A stretch of 59,643 nt of DNA from Ectocarpus siliculosus (taxonomy: Eukaryota > Sar > Phaeophyceae > Ectocarpales > Ectocarpaceae), in NCBI GenBank assembly GCA_000310025.1, contig FN649741.1, positions 4,522,737-4,582,379 of the forward strand. Direction: 5' to 3'. The notes beneath the pieces are model-generated. The model worked only from the letters and a program-made list of their open reading frames with translations, was not told where the DNA came from and did no database searches. The translations under genes were made by a program, and so were the position numbers. Positions 1-8,586 of the stretch are shown piece after piece (position 1 is the stretch's first letter; every line of letters starts with the position of its first letter).

Positions 1-51
1 TGCTCATCACGTGAGTGTTTTTTTATATATATTGATGACACATCAATAAAT

Positions 52-474
52 ATGACTCTGAATGCCGACGAGGGCGACTGTTCGTTCGCGGAACTGGTCG
101 ACCAGATTATCAAGCAAGGCGAACCTGCGCCCGCCGTGGCCGAAACCTTGTCGGCGAATCAGGCGCTCGCGTGGCAGTACTTGAAACTTCGCGAATGCCA
201 GTGCACCTTCACGAGCGTGTGGGAGGCATTTGAAGCCTTTTTTGACGAGCATTGTTTCAATTTAGGGCATGAAGAAGACAAGACGAATGCATCGATAAGA
301 TGGTTGCACAAACTAAAAACAAGAGTGGTCAACCTCGAGACAGTTGACGATCGATTGTCGTGCAAGCCTTACGCACAACACCGCGGCGAATTCGTGCAAA
401 TACGACAGCGAGTCGACGAGCTGACGGAGTTCGTCATGCACAAATTCCGCTGTTCCAAGCTTCTCGGAGCCTAA
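52..474 (+). CDS. Hypothetical protein, 140 aa (viral block)
   Basis: I do not recognise this protein. It is soluble-looking, mildly acidic and mostly helical by eye, with no signal peptide or TM segment. Cysteines are scattered (FDEHCF near residue 67, RLSCKPY, KFRCSKLL near the C-terminus) without a clear metal site. The ATG at 52 follows an A/T-rich stretch ending CAATAAAT, the same kind of start context seen at several other genes in this block, which supports it as a real gene. Its last 4 bases overlap convergently with the end of the next minus-strand gene, a compactness typical of a viral genome. Confidence 0.55.
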   Translation: MTLNADEGDCSFAELVDQIIKQGEPAPAVAETLSANQALAWQYLKLRECQCTFTSVWEAFEAFFDEHCFNLGHEEDKTNASIRWLHKLKTRVVNLETVDDRLSCKPYAQHRGEFVQIRQRVDELTEFVMHKFRCSKLLGA

Positions 475-992
475 TCCCACAACTTTTCCAAGCAGGATTC
501 TTTGCAATATTTTCCACGCGCCCACGTTTTCAGGGGATACGACTGTAAATACCCTCGCTTGTCGGCCACGAGCTGGTGCACGACGTGTTGCAGGTCGCTC
601 GAGCGAACATCGTAGCCGGGTTCCCTAACCACTGCCTCCAACGTGTACACGTTCGGCCGGCGCTCTCGCACGCGATAGACAATCGTGAACAGAATTTGTC
701 TCGAGAGACGAGGGACGAGAAAGGCCGCTCTTAAGTCTTGCTTGCAGGGATCCCTGAGCAATTCCCGTGCCACATCAAGCTCGCCGCATACATGCGCCGG
801 CGCGTTTTGCCCTAGCTGTGCAAGCTGGCACTGCTTGATGTGATCGAAGGCTTTTGCCCTCGAGACGGCCACGATGCGCAAGTTCGGGCCGGCCGGGCCA
901 TGTAGGATCGGCGAGGAGTGTAGAGAATCTCCGCTCATGAGAGCACTGAGAGCGGCAACAACAAGAAGCGCGTAGCTACGAAAAGGAAACAT
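471..992 (-). CDS. Putative secreted protein, 173 aa
   Basis: The open frame extends upstream, but the first ATG is at 992 and begins MFPFRSYALLVVAALSALM, a good signal peptide with a likely cleavage site near residue 20. The mature part has several cysteines (QCQLAQ, VCGELD, DPCKQD, KYCKESCLEK) that could form disulfides. No family is recognised. The upstream A/T-rich stretch (about 993-1033) would be its promoter and also separates it from the helicase stop codon at 1034. The product is probably secreted or in the ER; function unknown. Confidence 0.6.
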   Translation of the reverse strand: MFPFRSYALLVVAALSALMSGDSLHSSPILHGPAGPNLRIVAVSRAKAFDHIKQCQLAQLGQNAPAHVCGELDVARELLRDPCKQDLRAAFLVPRLSRQILFTIVYRVRERRPNVYTLEAVVREPGYDVRSSDLQHVVHQLVADKRGYLQSYPLKTWARGKYCKESCLEKLWD

Positions 993-1033
993 CTTTCTTG
1001 GTCTTAATAATACATAAACATTAAATTTATAAT

Positions 1034-3247
1034 TCAAGGCACGGGTTCAAGGCAAATGTAACGCACAGTCTTCGAGGCGCTGACTTCGTCCATCATCCGC
1101 GGGAGCCGCGTAAGCCTACCTAGCCGCTGCAGGCTGTTTCCGTCCCCCAAAGACAAGATACAATCAACCCTGGGAAAGTCAAGCCCCGTGAGAGAGTCCG
1201 TCTTGCCCTCGGTCGTAAACAGAATTTTCAGCGGAGGCCCTCGGTCGGACGCGAAGGACGCGAGCTGATCACAGACCATTTTTCCGGTCACGTGTTTCCT
1301 CTTGTTGCCGATAGTCTTGAACTCGATGATTCCGATCTGAGACGCAGTCATCTCTTCGCGCACATCGATGGCGAACTTTGTGAAGAAGTGTTCGTCTGGA
1401 ACAATCATGACGATCTTGTACGGTTGGTCGCCGACGTCCGCCTTGATACACCTGAGGGTGTCGATGCACGCTTTCTCTAACCCCGCGGTCGGCCTGAGCA
1501 CGGCTTCCATGTTTTGCAGGAGCGAGAGGCGGCTGTTGGTTTCAATCCTGGTATTTTGACCAGGAGAAGAGGCACCCGACGCGACACTACTTTGGTCGTC
1601 AATGACGGCGGTGGTGTGTCCTTCCATCTTGACTCTGCAAAGCGGGCACGTGTCGTGCTTCACGGCCATCATGGCGCGAAGGCATTTGTCACACACAATG
1701 TGCCAGCAGGGATTGATGAGGCTTGCGCCCGAATCCATCTCGTACTCTTCTAGGCAGATTGGGCAGTCCTCTTTCTCTCCGACGAACGCGCTGATTTTGT
1801 TTCTCAGGTCTGTGAGCGGCGCTATGGCCCTCGAGTTTGCGTCCGTCGTGCGCAGGTTGTCTATGGTGTTGCTGACGATCCTCAGGACCTGGCCGATGGT
1901 CTTCGTCCCCGCCAGGTCGATACCGAACCTTTCTCTTATGAGACGGCTTCCAGAGACTGCGCTCATCTCAAAGTTGCTGCCGAAGATCCTTGACGCAAAC
2001 GACGGCGTGTACCTCACCGTGTATTTCTCGTAGCCGACTTCCCGGAGCTTGTTGATCATGAGTTCGCCGACCGCGTACCTATCCGTTGTCTGAAGGACCG
2101 ACGCCGAAATCAGGGGAATACCGGCGACCATGGCGATGTGCGCCTCCGGGAAGTAGCTGATGTCGTCCCACTGCAGCATCTTGCGCAGAAAGCTGCGGCG
2201 GTTCGATCCGTGGATCATGTCTCTCACGTTGCCGGCGTCGGCGCTGACCAGGATCATGCGGCCGTGCAGCGGCATTGTTTCCGCTGGTTTGGTGAGGACG
2301 TTGGATGTAGATTTGATGGTGAACTCGTCCACGACGATCACTGGCACAAACTCCAGGTCCAGCCTCGTGAGGTTGGCGGCCGAGTGAAGGAGCAAAACTT
2401 TTAGGCTCGCGTTGGACAGTTCTGTTGAACCGGGAAGCGGGTTCTCCAGCACCTGCACTTCTTCCATGCCGAGAATGTGCAGAGCGGAAGCGCACGCCGA
2501 CTTCCACTGCGACAACAAGTGCTTGGCGCACATGACGACGATGACGTTCGTGTACGTTGGGAAGGTGTTCGGCGACCTCTGGTGTTCCTTGGATAGCGCG
2601 CACTGAACTCTTGTGCTCCAGTTTCCGTGCACCTGTTCTCGCATCAGAAAGGGCACCCTGGCTCCGATCTCGGCCCGACGCTTGTCGGCAAAAACTATCG
2701 CGCCCAGCACTGTCGTCAGCGTCTTGCCCGAACCCGTGTACAGGTCGTTGATGGCCATCATGCCGATGTCGTCGTCGAACGACTTGAGAACGCTAGTCCC
2801 TACTTGAGTTTCCGTGCGGTTCTGTTCCTGCCTCCCGTACGTGCTGGTCCTTAGGATGGTTTTGGCCACGAACGTGTGTGAAGGGCGGAAGGCCATGTTC
2901 AGAATCGCTTGGATTTGGAAAGGCAGCAGGAACTTGATATTCGTGCTTCCCCGGAACGAGCAAAGGGCCTGAGAGACGGCGTGCTTTTTGGGGTGGTCCC
3001 TTCCCCCGAATCGGACCATGACTCCGCCATGCGGATCGGTCGGTGGGCCACGGACGCTGGACGTAAAACTCTTGTGAATGCCATTGTCCTTGGCACGGAT
3101 CATGGCCTCCATTTGGTCGCCGAGTGAAGAGACCATGATGGACACCATGGTGTGGCGTTGCTGTGGCGTTGTTGTGGCGTGGAAGGGCTGACACGGGTGT
3201 CCAAAGTTTGGCGGAAAGATTCGACGGAGACCTGTATTTTCAGTCAT
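1034..3247 (-). CDS. SF2/SNF2-like helicase with internal RING finger, up to 737 aa
   Basis: The protein carries superfamily 2 helicase motifs: Walker A GSGKT near residue 170, a DEAD-box variant VVDEFT near 303, and a motif VI-like QRLGRLTRL near 706-714. Between the two helicase halves is a C3HC4 RING finger (about residues 494-536; CPIC...CWHIVCDKC...CPLC). Helicase plus RING recalls Rad5/SHPRH-type DNA repair ATPases and helicases of nucleocytoplasmic large DNA viruses. The likely role is ATP-driven remodelling of DNA or chromatin with E3 ubiquitin-ligase potential. The ATG at 3247 lies only 5 bp from the divergent gene, leaving almost no promoter. Internal ATGs near 3148 (MVSIMVSS) are plausible alternatives. 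Family call good, exact role inferred. Confidence 0.85.
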   Translation of the reverse strand: MTENTGLRRIFPPNFGHPCQPFHATTTPQQRHTMVSIMVSSLGDQMEAMIRAKDNGIHKSFTSSVRGPPTDPHGGVMVRFGGRDHPKKHAVSQALCSFRGSTNIKFLLPFQIQAILNMAFRPSHTFVAKTILRTSTYGRQEQNRTETQVGTSVLKSFDDDIGMMAINDLYTGSGKTLTTVLGAIVFADKRRAEIGARVPFLMREQVHGNWSTRVQCALSKEHQRSPNTFPTYTNVIVVMCAKHLLSQWKSACASALHILGMEEVQVLENPLPGSTELSNASLKVLLLHSAANLTRLDLEFVPVIVVDEFTIKSTSNVLTKPAETMPLHGRMILVSADAGNVRDMIHGSNRRSFLRKMLQWDDISYFPEAHIAMVAGIPLISASVLQTTDRYAVGELMINKLREVGYEKYTVRYTPSFASRIFGSNFEMSAVSGSRLIRERFGIDLAGTKTIGQVLRIVSNTIDNLRTTDANSRAIAPLTDLRNKISAFVGEKEDCPICLEEYEMDSGASLINPCWHIVCDKCLRAMMAVKHDTCPLCRVKMEGHTTAVIDDQSSVASGASSPGQNTRIETNSRLSLLQNMEAVLRPTAGLEKACIDTLRCIKADVGDQPYKIVMIVPDEHFFTKFAIDVREEMTASQIGIIEFKTIGNKRKHVTGKMVCDQLASFASDRGPPLKILFTTEGKTDSLTGLDFPRVDCILSLGDGNSLQRLGRLTRLPRMMDEVSASKTVRYICLEPVP

Positions 3248-3252
3248 ACGTC

Positions 3253-3807
3253 ATGCGCACGGCTGCCATGAGCGTATGGTGTTGCTTGTTCGTGTTGTCC
3301 CTGGTGTCGGCGGAGTCTTTGGTATCGTTGGACTGTAGTGCTCTCACAGGCGCAAACCTGCAGGACTACACTGCAACGGGTTTGTCAGTGTATGAAAAGG
3401 GCTACCGGGCGTGCATTGTCGAAGGAGAGTGCATCGCTTTGTTTGAGGGAAACGGAAAGGATCATTCCACGATCTCTCGCATTTTGACGTTCGACATAGC
3501 CACGGAACAGTACGAGGAGTATTGGCGCAAAGTACCGGGTGATGTGGCCTTCGCCATGGCCACTGAGTACGACTTCGGCCAGCACCGGAACATCTCAGCG
3601 TGCTCTGTTGAGACGGGCTCCTATATCCTGGACGCCAGCGGTTTTGTTGGCTGCTCCGATGTGAAGGAGTTCCTCGAGGACGAGTACGACGACAGTTATG
3701 CTTTCGACACGACCGTGATCTTTACGGCGGTCCTCTACCTCTGTATTGCGTTTATGGCAATTACGCTGTTTTTCGTGTCCCGTATCTGTTGTAGCAAATG
3801 GCTGTGA
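3253..3807 (+). CDS. Putative type I membrane protein, 184 aa
   Basis: A signal peptide at the N-terminus (VWCCLFVLSLVSA, about residues 8-20) is followed by a cysteine-containing ectodomain of about 130 residues. A single hydrophobic segment near the C-terminus (FTAVLYLCIAFMAITLFFV) ends in a short tail with a CC pair. This is the layout of a type I envelope or surface glycoprotein, but no family is recognised. The frame runs further upstream; I chose the first ATG (3253), though the one at 3268 gives a tighter signal peptide. It is divergent from the helicase gene and 69 bp upstream of dnaJ. Confidence 0.6.
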   Translation: MRTAAMSVWCCLFVLSLVSAESLVSLDCSALTGANLQDYTATGLSVYEKGYRACIVEGECIALFEGNGKDHSTISRILTFDIATEQYEEYWRKVPGDVAFAMATEYDFGQHRNISACSVETGSYILDASGFVGCSDVKEFLEDEYDDSYAFDTTVIFTAVLYLCIAFMAITLFFVSRICCSKWL

Positions 3808-3876
3808 AGAGCGTCCGGAGCATTCGCTCGTTTGAAACATGCCATTTATAATTTTGTATCTGAGTAATAAGCGTCG

Positions 3877-4968
3877 ATGGGTCACACCGAGTACTACGAA
3901 TTCCTGGGCGTTGGTGCGGGCGCCGGCGATGAAGAGATAAAGAAAGCGTACCGGCGTCTCGCCCTGCAGCACCACCCGGACAAGAACGGTGATCCGGAGA
4001 AGTTCAAGAAGTTGACCGATGTGTACGACGTGCTCAAAGATCCCGCTAAGCGGCGGGTGTACGACCAGCACGGTCCAGACGCCGCCAGACAGGGTCAGGG
4101 TCGTGGCCAACAACAACCTTTTCCTCCCGGATTCTCGGTAGAGGAGGTGTTTGGTTCCATGTTTGGGGGATTCCAGGGATTCCAGGGATTCCAAGGAGGG
4201 TTCAAAGGATTTCACCAGACTGGTCCGGCCACCGCGGCGGATGCCGGCAAGAGGAAAGCGAAGCCTGTCAAACACACCGTATTCCTATCGATGGAAGAGT
4301 TGTACAGGGGAAAGACACTCCGTGTCGCCGTGCAGAGAGCGATTATGTGTCCGAAGTGTGTTGGCGAAGGGGGAAAGGAAATCAGCGAGAGACCGTGTGT
4401 TGCTTGCGCCGGCAAAGGCTTTTCAGTGACCTCGCATGGCAGCGTGTTCCGCAGCTCGATCAGGTGCCAGGCATGTGACGCGACGGGAAAGCTCAGAAAG
4501 ATCGGTGATCCGTGCAGCGCATGCAAATCTACGGGGATGAGCACCGAGAGGGTCATGCTGGAGCCCGTGGTAAACCCCGGAGATCGGCCGAACATGTCTT
4601 ACGTTTTCCGCGGAAAGGGGGATTACAGCAGCGTCAAGGGCTCTTTGCCGGGGGACGTAGTGATAACCACTGCTCAAAGGCCATCCAGCGCTTTCACGAG
4701 AAAGGGCCATGACCTGCACACGGTCATGCACATATCCCTCAAAGAGTCTCTGACGGGCTTCACCAAAAGCGTGAAACATCTCGACGACAGGATGATCGAG
4801 ATTTCCGTGCCGAACGGCAAAGTGACCCCCCCGGAGACAGTCGTGTGTGTAAAGAACGAAGGCATCCCCGCCAAAAAGGGGGCGCTGTTCGTTACGATCA
4901 AAGTCAAATTCCCTTCGCACTTTTCGTCAAGCTCGACCGAGATGCTCGACATTCTCCCCGAATTTTAA
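3877..4968 (+). CDS. dnaJ: Type I (class A) DnaJ/Hsp40 co-chaperone, 363 aa
   Basis: The order of domains is complete. An N-terminal J domain has the HPD motif at residues 33-35. A Gly/Phe-rich linker (FGGFQGFQGFQGGFKGF) follows, then a four-repeat zinc finger at about 157-222 (CPKCVGEG, CVACAGKG, CQACDATG, CSACKSTG). The C-terminal substrate-binding beta domains run to the stop. Class A DnaJ proteins deliver substrates to Hsp70 and stimulate its ATPase. No Hsp70 gene is in the window, so it would work with the host chaperone in cytosol or nucleus; there is no targeting signal and no CaaX tail. A full-length DnaJ-A in a viral block suggests capture from a host. It is intronless. Confidence 0.93.
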   Translation: MGHTEYYEFLGVGAGAGDEEIKKAYRRLALQHHPDKNGDPEKFKKLTDVYDVLKDPAKRRVYDQHGPDAARQGQGRGQQQPFPPGFSVEEVFGSMFGGFQGFQGFQGGFKGFHQTGPATAADAGKRKAKPVKHTVFLSMEELYRGKTLRVAVQRAIMCPKCVGEGGKEISERPCVACAGKGFSVTSHGSVFRSSIRCQACDATGKLRKIGDPCSACKSTGMSTERVMLEPVVNPGDRPNMSYVFRGKGDYSSVKGSLPGDVVITTAQRPSSAFTRKGHDLHTVMHISLKESLTGFTKSVKHLDDRMIEISVPNGKVTPPETVVCVKNEGIPAKKGALFVTIKVKFPSHFSSSSTEMLDILPEF

Positions 4969-4988
4969 TGTTATCCAATGGTGTAAAA

Positions 4989-5351
4989 ATGTCTGCCACA
5001 GCCGCTGCCGGCTTCACTGCAGCGCAAAGATCGCGCATGTTTTACAACATCTGTGTCCCGATACGACTGTCGCTGGCGGCACTCGTGTATCAGTTCGGGA
5101 GCCATCCGCTCGTGAGAAGCGTGGCTGTCATCTCGGGCTTGGCATCGTACTTCTTCAATTCGAAAAAAATCAGAGATGCTCGGCCAAACGACGTGTGGTG
5201 GTACCGACCGGTCCACATGCTGAGTGGTGTCGGCGTTGCCATCTTACTCATCGTCTCTCCTAAAACAACGGTGCCATCTGCGATTCTACTTGCGGATGCG
5301 CTAATCGGACTGGCGACGTCCTTCTGCAAGAAACCATTCACGGAAGAATAA
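4989..5351 (+). CDS. Small multi-pass membrane protein, 120 aa
   Basis: Two to three hydrophobic segments can be seen (around RLSLAALVYQFG, VAVISGLASYFF and LSGVGVAILLIVS), plus a central motif DVWWYRPVHMLSG that looks strongly constrained. Small membrane proteins with a WYRPVH-like motif seem familiar from other large DNA viruses, but I cannot name the family. I chose the ATG at 4989, which follows a run of A residues. An in-frame ATG at 4968 overlaps the dnaJ stop (TAATG) and would add seven residues. The last 14 bp overlap the end of the convergent gene. Confidence 0.65.
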   Translation: MSATAAAGFTAAQRSRMFYNICVPIRLSLAALVYQFGSHPLVRSVAVISGLASYFFNSKKIRDARPNDVWWYRPVHMLSGVGVAILLIVSPKTTVPSAILLADALIGLATSFCKKPFTEE

Positions 5352-6369
5352 CCTCTCCTTCTTCCTTCTCCACTTGCTCCTGTTCCTGCTCCTGCTCCTG
5401 CTCCTGCTCCTGCCCCTGCTCCGACCCCGAAACGGAAACTGAAACTGAAACTGAAACTGAGCTACCGCCACCGTCATCCGGGTTGCTGATCTCCCCGTGT
5501 TTCTCCGACTCCTCGCCCGACTTCATCTTCTTCGCCACCGACTCGGGTGTTGTCTCTGATACACCTCTCTTCTTGGAGTCACCACCACTCTCCTGCTTCA
5601 AAAGGTCGGGGTAGATCCACATCTTACCCGTTTCCGGGTCGACGTAGTTTACACCCGTCGCCGGGTCGATTCCCAACCTAGGATCGCACTTCTTGGCCTG
5701 TTCCGACGCCCAACCCTCCACGCCCCAGCTCTTCTTCTTCTTCTTCCACAGAAACGAGTACCCGACGCCACCATGGTATTCATCGCTGAGAGTCACCAAC
5801 TTCCCCTCCAAAACAAACACCCGGAGAGTCGTGAGGATGTTGGACGGCAGACCCAACTTACGCGCATGCACCGTCGCCAGAAATTCCCCCAGTCTGTCGA
5901 CGCTGTTGATTTTGACGTGTCCTGTGCCGAACGTCACGCCGCTACCGTTGGCTACCGCGGCGGGGTTCTCTTTGTTGAATGCAATCAAGGTGTCCCGGAT
6001 GTCGTTGACGGCGATTGCGTGCGGGTGGAGCATCTTGTCGATCTTGTCGTACAGGTCCCTGTTGACGCTCACGAGTCGCGCGACGTCCTTCTTAGTCTCC
6101 GACAGCTCTTCTCTCGTTTCTTCCAACTCCTTTTTCAAGTACTTCATGTTCCCAGAGTCAACTTTACTCTGCTGCCTGGCGGCATCCGCGAACTTGGTCG
6201 TGGACTCGATGAACCCGTTGTCGAGTACCCACTCCGTGAACGAAACTTCTTCGTCGGCCATGTTTTCCCACTTCTGCACGAGCGCCCCGAGATAACCGAG
6301 GTTTCTGTACCCTATCTTGTTCAGCATGCCGATCGTCTTAGGGTCTTCAATCGTTTCTGTGGACACCAT
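5338..6369 (-). CDS. Coiled-coil protein with low-complexity EQ tail, 343 aa
   Basis: I do not recognise a family. The N-terminal third reads as an alpha-helical domain. Residues about 70-115 form a strong coiled coil (KKELEETREELSETKKD). A globular middle follows (DRLGEFLATVHARKLGLPSN; GVGYSFLWKKKKKSW). The C-terminus is low complexity: an alternating Ser-Val run, then a Glu-Gln dipeptide run encoded by CTCCTG hexamer repeats on the plus strand (5383-5412). Such simple repeats are prone to length change between strains. No signal peptide or TM. It is divergent from the recombinase gene across a 182-bp purine-rich spacer. Confidence 0.65.
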   Translation of the reverse strand: MVSTETIEDPKTIGMLNKIGYRNLGYLGALVQKWENMADEEVSFTEWVLDNGFIESTTKFADAARQQSKVDSGNMKYLKKELEETREELSETKKDVARLVSVNRDLYDKIDKMLHPHAIAVNDIRDTLIAFNKENPAAVANGSGVTFGTGHVKINSVDRLGEFLATVHARKLGLPSNILTTLRVFVLEGKLVTLSDEYHGGVGYSFLWKKKKKSWGVEGWASEQAKKCDPRLGIDPATGVNYVDPETGKMWIYPDLLKQESGGDSKKRGVSETTPESVAKKMKSGEESEKHGEISNPDDGGGSSVSVSVSVSVSGSEQGQEQEQEQEQEQEQVEKEEGEVILP

Positions 6370-6551
6370 TTTGCTGAACGGGGCGAGAGGGGCAGAGGGG
6401 CGTGGGGGAAGCGATGGGAGGTGTGGGAAGTGAGCGAGGTGGGGAAGGGCGGGGGCGCGAGGGGGGAGGTGGTGCGCGCTGAAAGTGGAAAGTGGTTCAA
6501 AGAAACGCCACTTTCGGATAAAAAATATGAAAGGTTCAAGAAAGAAAGCAA
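6370..6551. promoter_or_regulatory. Divergent intergenic region with G-rich purine tract
   Basis: This spacer separates the divergent coiled-coil and recombinase genes. About 6379-6478 is strikingly G/A-rich on the plus strand with many GGG runs. It changes abruptly to A/T-rich sequence (AAAAAATATGAAAGG) just before the recombinase ATG. The A/T part probably serves as the recombinase promoter. The G-rich part could fold as a G-quadruplex or triplex; that is inference. Confidence 0.4.
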
Positions 6552-7580
6552 ATGCCGTCTCAGTTTATCCTTGAGCAGGCGGAGCTTCTGCACCGCACCA
6601 AAGACGCGAAGCCCGTGCTAGACAATTTGCGGAACAAGTACGCACTCTCGTCGTTCCCGTCGCAAATGAGCCGCGTGAAGGTCGAGTGGTGCAAGTTTGG
6701 AGAACGCCACGAACAGTTCTACACTATCATGGACCAAGCGTACAGGACGGCGTGCGCTGCCGATAACACGTACCCGAGGAGAGCGGTCAAGGAACTCCGG
6801 AAGTACATGAAAGACGACATGATAACACAGATGAAGAAGTGGCGAGCGGCAAAATCGCCAGCAGGTCTGACGGGGGACGGAAAACTCGACGACCTCGTGT
6901 GCAAAGTACAGCTGCTCCCGGACTACATGAAGGAGTATCGCCTGACCGAGACCGATCGCACGAGTTCGTCCGAACTGTCAAAGAAGAGCCTCGAAACCAG
7001 GTCGATGGATTGTGTCGAGATTCCAGACGCTGATGAAGTGGTGCAGCGATGCACCGAGAAAATCAAAGCGAATACCGAGTGTCCGTTCATGCTGGCGGCG
7101 TGCATCAGTCTTGTCTGTGGGCGTCGGTCGATCGAGATTTTGAAAACGGGCGAGTTCTCAGAAGGAACCGATGCTCGCGGGCCTTACTCGTGCTTCTTCA
7201 CCGGAGCGGCCAAAAAGAAAGTTGTGTGCAAGGACAAGTGCGAAATCCCGCTCTTGGTCAAATACAAGTACTTGAAACACTCGCTGAGGCGCGTGAGAGA
7301 AAAGATTCCCTGCGAGAACTTGACCAATCAGGAAATAAATAGTAAATACTCGCACAAGCTAGGGGACGCCGCTAAAATTCTCACGGAGAACATGAGAGTC
7401 AGGTTTCATGACCTCCGTGGCCTTTACGGCATGATTTCACACAGAACGTTCAAGAACAGCTGTTCAATTAATATTTGGCTCACCAAAACACTACTGCACG
7501 AGGCCCTCGACACTTCGATTTTTTACTCTAGATTCAGGATCGATAAATGCTCGACCAATAGGGGCGAATGGACCTTCTAG
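6552..7580 (+). CDS. Tyrosine recombinase / integrase (telomere-resolvase-like), 342 aa
   Basis: The C-terminal half has the tyrosine-recombinase catalytic pattern. An Arg lies in CGRRSIEI (R191/R192), a Lys-rich beta region AAKKKVVCKDK follows, then H-x-x-R in RFHDLRG (H286, R289), and a final His plus Tyr in LLHEALDTSIFYSRF (H316, Y325). This layout, with about 180 N-terminal residues for DNA binding, fits phage integrases and especially the protelomerase-like branch. EsV-1 is known to encode an integrase and to insert in its host genome. The likely role is strand exchange during viral integration or excision. The ATG at 6552 follows an A-rich leader. The catalytic set appears intact, so the enzyme may be active. 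Confidence 0.85.
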   Translation: MPSQFILEQAELLHRTKDAKPVLDNLRNKYALSSFPSQMSRVKVEWCKFGERHEQFYTIMDQAYRTACAADNTYPRRAVKELRKYMKDDMITQMKKWRAAKSPAGLTGDGKLDDLVCKVQLLPDYMKEYRLTETDRTSSSELSKKSLETRSMDCVEIPDADEVVQRCTEKIKANTECPFMLAACISLVCGRRSIEILKTGEFSEGTDARGPYSCFFTGAAKKKVVCKDKCEIPLLVKYKYLKHSLRRVREKIPCENLTNQEINSKYSHKLGDAAKILTENMRVRFHDLRGLYGMISHRTFKNSCSINIWLTKTLLHEALDTSIFYSRFRIDKCSTNRGEWTF

Positions 7581-7725
7581 GGGGATCCGCGAGAACGAGA
7601 AATCGAAACTGTGTGGGTACCTTGCCAAATGTGATGCGTAAAGTTTAAACGTAACAAGCCCCACATCGGTCACAATTCATCCCACCCCAGCTCTCTAAAC
7701 TTACAAAGACTTCCGAGACATCATC

Positions 7726-8490
7726 ATGAAGCTTCCTGCCGCTGCACCCGCTTCGACCGAGTTCCGCAACGCCGAGGGATCTACCGTGCCCAAGGAGTTT
7801 GCTCTTGAGGCCAGGAAGAATCCCGAGGTCATTTCGCAGATGGCAGAGTCGCCTTCGGAGAAACGTGACCTCGAAAAAGAAGCACTGGCGCGTCAATATG
7901 TGCTCATCATCGACCGGTCTGGAAGCATGTCGTGGCCGGATGGAAAGACGACGCGCTGGGAAAGTGCTCGCAAGGCCGTCGAGAAAATCGTAGAGTCTGT
8001 TTTCAAGTACGATATCGATGGAAGCATTCCGCTGTACCTGTTTGATGATCAGGTTGAGTTTGTGGGGGAATGTACGAACTCGGGACAGATCGTGTCGGTG
8101 TTCAACGACTACCAGCCGCGCGGAAGGACAGACCTCGCAAAGTGTCTTGATGTCGCCATGAAGACCTACTTGGGCAAGAACAGGATCAATTTCGAGACCG
8201 TCCCCGGCACTACATTCTTGGTGATTCTTGACGGAGACGCCGATGACCGCCAGGCTGTAAAGGATGTAATCCGCAAGTACGCGGATCCAGCGAGTGGTTT
8301 CGTAGAAAACCACACAAACGCAGCTATCAGCTTTGTTCAGATTGCCGACGACCCGGGAGCGACGGCTTTCCTCAAGGATTTGGACGACGGAATTATTGGA
8401 ACTCCTGATATTTGCGACTTTAAGGTCGACAACTTTCTGAGCGAGAAGGATGGGGTCGACCGCCTATTGTTTGATGCCATCTTTGATTGA
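7726..8490 (+). CDS. von Willebrand factor A-domain protein, 254 aa
   Basis: Residues about 55-240 form a vWA fold with an intact metal-ion-dependent adhesion site: DRSGS (D63, S65, S67), a conserved Thr in RGRTDLAKCL near 134, and an Asp in LVILDGDADD. There is no signal peptide or TM, so this is an intracellular vWA protein, probably mediating Mg2+-dependent protein contacts. vWA genes are found in several large DNA viruses, sometimes near ATPases, but no partner ATPase is adjacent here. It lies 145 bp after the recombinase gene and 96 bp before the end of the convergent RING-like gene. Confidence 0.85.
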   Translation: MKLPAAAPASTEFRNAEGSTVPKEFALEARKNPEVISQMAESPSEKRDLEKEALARQYVLIIDRSGSMSWPDGKTTRWESARKAVEKIVESVFKYDIDGSIPLYLFDDQVEFVGECTNSGQIVSVFNDYQPRGRTDLAKCLDVAMKTYLGKNRINFETVPGTTFLVILDGDADDRQAVKDVIRKYADPASGFVENHTNAAISFVQIADDPGATAFLKDLDDGIIGTPDICDFKVDNFLSEKDGVDRLLFDAIFD

Positions 8491-8586
8491 CGTCTGACTA
8501 AATAACAGTTTGCGCGGACGATTAATGTACTTTATTCGGCAATCAGTTGCCTGAGTTTTCAATTACGTCGTGTGTGGGTCGGAGCA

